NCBI GenBank assembly: GCA_004554395.1
Contig: SFMP01000085.1
Location: 1-6,912, forward strand
Origin: Myxococcales bacterium
GTDB taxonomy: Bacteria; Myxococcota_A; Bradymonadia; UBA4248
Direction of reading: 5' to 3'
DNA: 6,912 bases
Made by a program: the position numbers and the translations under genes. Under the pieces are notes generated by a model. It worked only from the letters and a program-made list of their open reading frames with translations, was not told where the DNA came from and searched no databases. Below are positions 1 to 4,620 of the stretch, in pieces. How positions within the stretch are numbered: the stretch's first letter is position 1; every line of letters begins with the position of its first letter.

Positions 1-14
1 CCTTTATATACGCA

Positions 15-3000
15 TTAAATGTTAATCTCGATGGGTCTTTGTATGATGAGTGTTGCGTATGCCGAGGAGTGAACATAATTATAACGCAACTCGCTTGTCG
101 AGAATTTATTGAAATCGAATCCGCTTCGAGTAGATTTGTAAGCGGTGATTTGAATGTAGAGTTGTCCGGAGTTATCGGTGGGCCATGAATAGACTGGTGG
201 CAACTCGGCGCTCGTGGCGGAGCCTGGGAGATAGGCTTGATAGATGAGATCGCCGCTATTTTGAGAAGAGTACATGCGGACGTTGAGGACGTAGTAATCG
301 ACGTTTTGTGGGTATTCGACTTGCCATTGTATAATGCCAGATTTTAGGACATCGGTGGTGGATTCGGTTTTGAAGACGGGGATAGGAACGGCGGGCCCGA
401 CTTGCAGGGTTTCGTTTGTCTGCACGACGCGTTCGGCGGTGTAGACCGAGGCGGGGTAGGCGCCGTTTGTATAGGCTCCGACGTTGATCGAGAAATTGGC
501 ATCGTCGATGGGATTGACGAGTGGTGGCAACCCCGTGATGACGACGAGATCGGTTTCGGAGGAACCGTTCATGAATCCGCCGATATAGCCGTCGCTCCCG
601 AGCCGCAGGAAGGCACTTGCTTTGACGCCGTTTGGACCAGATTTGAGGGGTGCATCGAGAAGTTTGATGCGAAGATTATTGGTGAGAGGGAGGTTGCATT
701 CGAGGTGATTATCGAGAGTTGCGCCATCGGTGACGACGAGATGTCGTTTGAGACCGAGATATCGCGGCATGAAAACTTTAGTTTCGGTGTCGTATATGCC
801 GCAGACGAGGGCTAGTGCGACGTCGCCGGATCGGGCTCGCAATCGATATTTTTGAGTGCGGTCGGTGATCATGTAGACGTCGTCTTTGGAGTAGGGATAG
901 ACGTATGCCGCTAGGGCAGATTGCATGACGATGCCGGCACGAATGTGATTTGGATTTGTCGTGAGGTCGACTTTTCCGAAGTCGCCGACGGTGCCCGTGA
1001 AGTATGCGGGTTTTGGCGTATATGGGATTGTCACGTCGATGGGATTGATCGTGCCGCTGTCGTCGGGTTTTGGTGGAGGTGGTGGTGTCGTTTCGGAGCT
1101 AGAACCTTGAGATTTCCATTTTTCGAGATAGAGCGTGATATATCGAGCGTTGACGGGTTGTAGTGAATTACATGCGTGTTGTTGAGCGCATGCGACGACG
1201 ATTTGGCTTCCTTTTAGAGTAGGATCTTCGATTGAAACGCGGCCGGAGGCATCGGTTGTGCGCTTGATGGCGTCGTCGTCGACGCCGATATAGACGGTAG
1301 CGCCTTCGATTGGGGTACCCGTCGTGGCTTCGAGTACGTTGACATATAGGGCACCATCGATGACGTCGCCCGAGGCGCCGGAGACGTTTGTTTTTGAATC
1401 GTAGTATTCGATCGTCGTCTTTGCACAAGGCTTTTGTGCGTCGTCGGGGCATAGGAGTTCGATATCGACAGTTGCGACATCGTGCGCCGGGGCTGTGAAT
1501 CGGATTTCGAGCGAGGAAGTGAGGGTGTAGTCGATGGGTTGCCCGTCGACGTGTAAGACGAGGTCGGAATCGAAGCCAGAGCCATAGAGAGCAACGGTCG
1601 TGCCGCCCGAAACGACGACGTCGTGCGTCGATTGGCCGACGATTTCGACGTTGCGATGATAGGTGAAAGAATGCGTCGATGGGACTTCGGCTCTGCCTTG
1701 TACGAGTTTGATATCGACGGTTGCGGAGCCGTCGGGGGCGACGACCTGGGCTGTCGTCGATGATTTGACGGTGACATCTTGAGCTTCTCGAGCGCCGAAA
1801 AATACACGTAAATCGTCGTCAAATCCTGTTCCGTTGAGTTGGACGACGGTAGACTTGGTGCCGGAATTGGGTGAGATCGAATTGAGCGTAGGATAGACGA
1901 TGAATTGGTAGGCTTGAGCTAGGACAGATGAGGCGATTGAGACGTCGACGGATTGTGCATTGTGGGCGGGCGTTATGAGTTTCCAAGCGTTTTGGGAACG
2001 GCTGAGGACTGTGGCCTGCGCATTGCCGAATTGTGCGGAGCCAGAATCGGGCAGGCGCAAGCCCGAGACGACGACTTCGTCGCCGCCTAGCGTAGATCCG
2101 AAGGCGGGAGTTATAGAGAATATGGTAGAGTTATCGTCGGGTGAGGCGATATAGATTGCGCGTTCGAGGCGTTTTTGGCGGTGATCGTCGTAGATGAGGA
2201 CGTCGCGATAACCGATCGTGGAGCTCGAATAATCGACGGAGATTTGGGAATCGGAATCGAGCGTCGTGGCGACGTTTGCATCGCCAATGCGGACACGTGT
2301 ATTATCGTCGAATCCAGATCCGGAGATGGTGAAAGTCGCCTTTTTGCCAGCGGTGGCATAGTTGGGGGATATTTGTGAAATGGCTAGTTTTGGGAGGACG
2401 GTGAGCTTGTTTTGAGAGGTTGCAGAGCCGTTGGAGCCGGCAGCGATGATGTCATAAGAGCCAGGGGAGACTTCGGGCAATGAGCCTTGTATTTCGGCGT
2501 TGGAAATGACTCGTATGTCGTAGAGGGGGAGTTGTTTGGCCGTGGGATTTGAAGGAGCGCTGGGGGATGGGGGATTTTGTGACGATGGTACAAAGGCGAG
2601 TCGCGTCTTTGAATCGAAACCAGAGCCAGAGATGGAGATGGGTACGTCGTCGCCTTGGACGACGATATTTGGCGTGAAGTCGTCGATGGCGAGTGTTTCG
2701 TCGTAGCAGAAGCCGTTTGGCAAAGTGATTTTTTCGTCGCCTTGTTTCCATTGGACGTCGACGCATCCGGGTCGGCCTTGTGGAACAAGGGCGCGGACGA
2801 CTTGTTGATTGACGAGCTGTAGTTTTGGGCTTTTCGTTTGCCCAAAATAGAGCTCGCCGTTTTCGGCAAGTGCAGAACCGATGACGCGGATTTCGTAGCC
2901 TCCGGAGACGGAGCCATGAGCAGGCGATAGGGATTTGACAGAGAGAACGACGGGGTCTTCGACTTTCCCGGGGCCGTCGTTATTATCGTTGCCAGAATCG

Positions 3001-3212
3001 GGATTAGGTGTAATGCCACTGGAACCGCTTGGTGGTGTATTATCGCTATCGGTGCCGCCAGGATTGAAGGGATCGGGGGTTGGCGTGTCGGGGTTTGTGG
3101 TGGGTGGGGGATCTTCGTGGCGAATATTGATGTAGTCGTCGATGCTGTAGCAGCCAGTAGCAAGGCAAGATAGGGTAATCGCCATGACGAAAATGGAACG
3201 GGAATTGTGCAT
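15..3212 (-). CDS. Large secreted lipoprotein with six IPT/TIG domains and a carboxypeptidase-regulatory-like domain
   Basis: Predicted lipoprotein of 1065 residues, probably exported and lipid-anchored in the outer membrane or on the cell surface. Residues 1-20 form a short basic-hydrophobic signal peptide ending in ATG-C with Cys21 as the lipidation site; Ala at -3 is a less common lipobox residue. Residues 34-86 are a Pro/Thr/Asp/Asn/Gly linker. Six Ig-like IPT/TIG units follow at roughly 88-170, 174-273, 276-357, 362-441, 442-520 and 522-605. They show the family pattern of an initial SPxxG-like turn and a central G[ST]GFD motif (SGSGFD at 195 and 297, NGTGFD at 460, YGSGFD at 543). Unit 2 carries a Pro/Ser-rich insertion near 210-225. 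Residues 620-695 resemble a carboxypeptidase regulatory-like beta-sandwich (GTPIEGATVYIG, then TTDASGRVSI). A second Pro linker lies at 706-720. Residues 735-1065 are beta-rich and unassigned, with a possible FnIII-like part at 955-1050. The start is fixed by an AGGAGG site 7 nt upstream. The gene lies 43 bp after the 270-residue gene, so co-transcription is likely. Such proteins usually bind or adhere, but the ligand is unknown. Confidence 0.93.
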   Translation of the reverse strand: MHNSRSIFVMAITLSCLATGCYSIDDYINIRHEDPPPTTNPDTPTPDPFNPGGTDSDNTPPSGSSGITPNPDSGNDNNDGPGKVEDPVVLSVKSLSPAHGSVSGGYEIRVIGSALAENGELYFGQTKSPKLQLVNQQVVRALVPQGRPGCVDVQWKQGDEKITLPNGFCYDETLAIDDFTPNIVVQGDDVPISISGSGFDSKTRLAFVPSSQNPPSPSAPSNPTAKQLPLYDIRVISNAEIQGSLPEVSPGSYDIIAAGSNGSATSQNKLTVLPKLAISQISPNYATAGKKATFTISGSGFDDNTRVRIGDANVATTLDSDSQISVDYSSSTIGYRDVLIYDDHRQKRLERAIYIASPDDNSTIFSITPAFGSTLGGDEVVVSGLRLPDSGSAQFGNAQATVLSRSQNAWKLITPAHNAQSVDVSIASSVLAQAYQFIVYPTLNSISPNSGTKSTVVQLNGTGFDDDLRVFFGAREAQDVTVKSSTTAQVVAPDGSATVDIKLVQGRAEVPSTHSFTYHRNVEIVGQSTHDVVVSGGTTVALYGSGFDSDLVLHVDGQPIDYTLTSSLEIRFTAPAHDVATVDIELLCPDDAQKPCAKTTIEYYDSKTNVSGASGDVIDGALYVNVLEATTGTPIEGATVYIGVDDDAIKRTTDASGRVSIEDPTLKGSQIVVACAQQHACNSLQPVNARYITLYLEKWKSQGSSSETTPPPPPKPDDSGTINPIDVTIPYTPKPAYFTGTVGDFGKVDLTTNPNHIRAGIVMQSALAAYVYPYSKDDVYMITDRTQKYRLRARSGDVALALVCGIYDTETKVFMPRYLGLKRHLVVTDGATLDNHLECNLPLTNNLRIKLLDAPLKSGPNGVKASAFLRLGSDGYIGGFMNGSSETDLVVITGLPPLVNPIDDANFSINVGAYTNGAYPASVYTAERVVQTNETLQVGPAVPIPVFKTESTTDVLKSGIIQWQVEYPQNVDYYVLNVRMYSSQNSGDLIYQAYLPGSATSAELPPVYSWPTDNSGQLYIQITAYKSTRSGFDFNKFSTSELRYNYVHSSAYATLIIQRPIEINI

Positions 3213-3219
3213 CGCATCG

Positions 3220-3225
3220 CCTCCT
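3220..3225 (-). promoter_or_regulatory. Strong Shine-Dalgarno site of the IPT/TIG lipoprotein gene
   Basis: The minus strand reads AGGAGG here, 7 nt before the ATG at 3212-3210. It is the only consensus site among the window's genes. It supports the chosen start and suggests the lipoprotein is translated efficiently and independently of the upstream cistron. Confidence 0.85.
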
Positions 3226-3255
3226 GTGGCGTGATAAAGACTAAGGAGTTGGAAA

Positions 3256-4068
3256 TTATCGCGTTTCGCTGCTGATCAAGTAGTCGAGCATAATCGGTAG
3301 ATAGGGGTGATGGTCGCGTTGCCATTGGTCTCGTCGCTGTGAGAGCATGAGCGCCGAAGACCCGGAGGAATCGGACATCATGATGAGTCGCGTTTGGAGT
3401 TGTTGCTTTGTTTCGGGGTTTGTTTCGGTGAGAATGGCTTGTTGTAGGAATTGAATTTTGGCGGATTGGTCGTCGTCGTTGCTGAGTAGCCCCGAAATGA
3501 GCATGGTAATTTGCGGATCGGCACCAGGTTTTTGCATGGCGATTTGTAGGTGTTTGATGGCTTCGCGTCGCAAGAAGGCGCGTTCTTCGGGTGTATCGTC
3601 GGGGTAGTATGAGATGTCGTTGATGGCGATGGAATAGTCGTAGTAGGGATCGAGAGGGAATTGTTTTGCGCCGAGTGCGAGGTAGCTATTGGCGCGTTTG
3701 ACGGATTTTGCCGTCATGCCTTCGCTAAATATCGCGGCAACGGAAGCCCATTTGTAGACGGCTTTGAAATCTGGGTCGAGCGCGATGATGGCGTCGGCAA
3801 AGTGCTCGGCCAAATGGGCTTCGTTTCGGAGGTTGTTGTATTGTAGAGCACGAATCCAGATCAAATCGGCGACGAATTCGCGTTGTCCAAGACTCATCCA
3901 AATGAGTGCGTTTTCGTTAGGCAGGACGCTGTATTCGTCGGCACCCATGTTTTTGGGTGCTTCGATTTTCGTATTTTGCCCGCTGATATGGGCAATGATA
4001 AAGGCGCATAGTGCAATGATGAGAAAGATCATCGTCGTTTGTCGGCGATTGTCGTTGGTATGTTTCAT
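3256..4068 (-). CDS. Membrane-anchored TPR-like helical protein
   Basis: Protein of 270 residues. Residues 1-12 are polar and basic, 13-29 form one hydrophobic segment (IFLIIALCAFIIAHI), and the remainder is soluble and helical. It is most likely a single-pass inner-membrane protein with the C-terminal domain in the periplasm, or less likely an exported protein with an uncleaved signal. The segment LGQREFVADLIWIRALQY (60-77) followed by ALDPDFKAVYKWASVAA (96-112) matches a pattern I recall from uncharacterised TPR proteins of deltaproteobacteria, where an 'ADLIWLRAxQY' helix precedes a 'LDPxFxxxY' repeat. Further TPR-like helices cover about 122-215. The C-terminal 55 residues are polar with no clear repeat. 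The first ATG is used: an in-frame TAG lies 4 codons upstream, with AGGA 10 nt before the start. Met13 is an alternative start but would remove the basic N-terminus and has no Shine-Dalgarno site. The gene directly precedes the IPT/TIG lipoprotein gene. A scaffold or assembly role is inferred from context only. Confidence 0.9.
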   Translation of the reverse strand: MKHTNDNRRQTTMIFLIIALCAFIIAHISGQNTKIEAPKNMGADEYSVLPNENALIWMSLGQREFVADLIWIRALQYNNLRNEAHLAEHFADAIIALDPDFKAVYKWASVAAIFSEGMTAKSVKRANSYLALGAKQFPLDPYYDYSIAINDISYYPDDTPEERAFLRREAIKHLQIAMQKPGADPQITMLISGLLSNDDDQSAKIQFLQQAILTETNPETKQQLQTRLIMMSDSSGSSALMLSQRRDQWQRDHHPYLPIMLDYLISSETR

Positions 4069-4075
4069 CTCAAAA

Positions 4076-4147
4076 CTATCCTAAATCGGACACTTGGTGT
4101 GCGAAGGTGTCGAGGGCGAGTTTCGCCCATCGCTCGTCGATTGGCAT
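4076..4147 (-). CDS. Possible 23-codon small ORF just upstream of the TPR-like gene
   Basis: An ATG ORF of 23 codons ends in TAG 7 nt before the start of the 270-residue protein. It includes RWAKLALDTFAHQVSDL, which could form an amphipathic helix. Its codons resemble those of the neighbouring genes (mostly C or A in third position). The AGGA serving the next gene overlaps the last codon and stop (GGA TAG), an arrangement that can couple translation. Against it: no Shine-Dalgarno site precedes its own ATG, and an in-frame TGA lies 8 codons upstream. It could be a leader peptide, a small protein, the remnant of a lost gene, or chance. Confidence 0.3.
   Translation of the reverse strand: MPIDERWAKLALDTFAHQVSDLG
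4079..4082 (-). promoter_or_regulatory. Weak Shine-Dalgarno site of the TPR-like gene
   Basis: The minus strand reads AGGA with a 10-nt spacer to the ATG at 4068-4066. The core is short and the spacing long, so initiation may be modest or depend on translation of the small ORF that ends inside this site. Confidence 0.4.
4114..4128. other. Short perfect inverted repeat (6-bp stem, 3-nt loop)
   Basis: GGGCGA and TCGCCC flank a GTT loop. On the minus strand it lies inside the candidate 23-codon ORF, 46-60 nt before the TPR-like start. No T-run follows on either strand, so it does not read as an intrinsic terminator. It may be a small mRNA hairpin in the leader or coincidental. Confidence 0.4.
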
Positions 4148-4268
4148 GATAGCAAAATGCGTCGTAAATCACTAATCGAGAGTGTGAATAATCGGTTTCT
4201 TTTTATCTGTTATACATTTACGCGGGAAGATGTATACATTTATGCGTTAGGAGACTGTTTATAATAGG
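4148..4268. other. AT-richer intergenic segment, likely promoter region of the TPR-like/lipoprotein operon
   Basis: This segment separates the palindrome array from the last two genes and has no supported coding content. It is clearly richer in A+T than its surroundings and contains the 22-bp-spaced direct repeats. The minus strand holds AT-rich hexamers such as TATCAT and GATTAT, but none has a good -35 partner at 16-18 bp, so no specific promoter is called. Position and composition make it the best candidate for transcription start of the downstream pair. Confidence 0.4.
4211..4246. repeat. Pair of 14-bp direct repeats spaced 22 bp, operator-like
   Basis: TATACATTTAcGCG at 4211-4224 recurs as TATACATTTAtGCG at 4233-4246 with one mismatch. 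The start-to-start distance is 22 bp, about two helical turns. The second copy overlaps the perfect palindrome TGTATACA (4231-4238). It lies about 145-180 bp upstream of the TPR-like gene in the most AT-rich part of the gap, between that gene and the palindrome array. A same-face binding site for a dimeric regulator is a reasonable inference. No convincing -35/-10 pair could be assigned beside it. Confidence 0.45.
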
Positions 4269-4298
4269 GTGCGCCGTATTTCGCAGAAATAGGCGCAC
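4269..4298. repeat. Perfect 12-bp-stem hairpin with one bulged G at the array edge
   Basis: The arms GTGCGCC-TATTT and AAATA-GGCGCAC pair fully around a 5-nt CGCAG loop, leaving only G4276 unpaired. It is the longest and cleanest stem in the array and marks its left boundary. On the minus strand it is followed by CCTATTATAA, not a T-run, so an intrinsic terminator is not well supported. Confidence 0.75.
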
Positions 4299-4300
4299 AG

Positions 4301-4360
4301 CGGAGGCGTATGCGCGCAACGCAGTGAGCACATAGCCGTAGCCCAGAGCCCGTATTGAGC
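4301..4360. repeat. 60-bp direct repeat, copy 1
   Basis: Identical over 60 bp to 4418-4477 and offset by 117 bp. It contains the stem GGC-g-TATG / CATA-GCC and the segment GTAGCCCAGAGCCCGTATT. The two copies diverge immediately after GAGC at the 3' end. Confidence 0.9.
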
Positions 4361-4423
4361 GGAAGCGAAATAGGGCTGAGGCGGAGCGCATTGAGCGGGA
4401 GCGAAAAAGCGGAGCTACGGAGG
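4345..4423. repeat. 79-bp direct repeat, copy 1
   Basis: Identical to 4503-4581 and offset by 158 bp. It begins inside the 60-bp repeat copy 1 and ends inside copy 2. It holds two versions of the 20-bp ATTGAGCGG core, 36 bp apart, and the stem AGCCC-g-TATT / AATA-GGGCT. Confidence 0.9.
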
Positions 4424-4477
4424 CGTATGCGCGCAACGCAGTGAGCACATAGCCGTAGCCCAGAGCCCGTATTGAGC
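4418..4477. repeat. 60-bp direct repeat, copy 2
   Basis: Exact second copy of 4301-4360. Here the stem is extended by flanking GCTACGG (4414-4420) pairing with CCGTAGC (4453-4459). After the copy, the sequence runs into a different insert (CCAGTAGGGCGAGATAGGGC) with a nested GCCC-AGTA-GGGC hairpin at 4476-4487. Confidence 0.9.
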
Positions 4478-4502
4478 CCAGTAGGGCGAGATAGGGCGAC
4501 AA

Positions 4503-4581
4503 AGAGCCCGTATTGAGCGGAAGCGAAATAGGGCTGAGGCGGAGCGCATTGAGCGGGAGCGAAAAAGCGGAGCTACGGAGG
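4503..4581. repeat. 79-bp direct repeat, copy 2
   Basis: Exact copy of 4345-4423. Its last 20 bp recur once more immediately to the right (4586-4605) with a single A-to-G difference, close to the stop codon of the 673-residue gene. Confidence 0.9.
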
Positions 4582-4620
4582 TGAAAAAAAGCGGAGCTGC
4601 GGAGGGCGTAGAAGTGGAGG

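Larger units (their letters stand above)
4269..4608. repeat. GC-rich composite array of imperfect palindromes and direct repeats
   Basis: About 340 bp of non-coding sequence built from recurring modules. It contains two exact 60-bp repeats (4301-4360, 4418-4477), two exact 79-bp repeats (4345-4423, 4503-4581) that overlap the first set, and a partial third copy of the 79-bp end at 4586-4605. A 20-bp core ATTGAGCGG[AG]AGCGAAA[AT]AG occurs four times (4354, 4390, 4512, 4548), in pairs 36 bp apart. Six sub-segments fold as stems of a GC arm, one unpaired G and a TAT/ATA arm, at 4269-4298, 4305-4337, 4347-4377, 4422-4454, 4465-4497 and 4505-4535. It fits a REP/BIME- or MITE-like repeat cluster, or a structured RNA. 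No transposase or promoter is visible. It lies just downstream of the 673-residue gene's stop. Confidence 0.85.

Noticed and set aside
1214..1822. 202-codon minus-strand ORF within the lipoprotein gene
   Set aside because: Same explanation: an out-of-frame shadow of IPT/TIG coding sequence with low-complexity Ser/Pro/Arg composition.
2384..3325. 313-codon minus-strand ORF overlapping both the lipoprotein gene and the end of the TPR-like gene
   Set aside because: It is a shifted-frame shadow rich in Ser/Pro/Thr/Ala. It crosses two convincing genes and has no domain, whereas the overlapped frames carry clear IPT/TIG motifs and a consensus ribosome site.
4218..4502. 94-codon minus-strand ORF inside the palindrome array
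   Set aside because: Its translation is made by the repeats themselves (the 117-bp offset happens to preserve frame), is rich in Arg/Ala/Ser/Leu, and has no ribosome site. The overlapping 79-bp repeats are offset by 158 bp, which is not a multiple of three, so selection on frame is unlikely.
4269..4535. Integron attC sites
   Set aside because: Bulged stems recall attC, but no GTTRRRY core or its complement flanks them and there are no cassette ORFs between them.
4269..4608. CRISPR array
   Set aside because: The repeats are long, overlapping and internally palindromic with unequal offsets. There are no unique spacers of constant length and no cas genes in the window.
4584..4620. Intrinsic terminator of the 673-residue gene
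   Set aside because: A T7 run exists on the minus strand (A7 at 4584-4590), but the sequence just before it (CTCCGCAGCTCCGC) does not form a stable stem.
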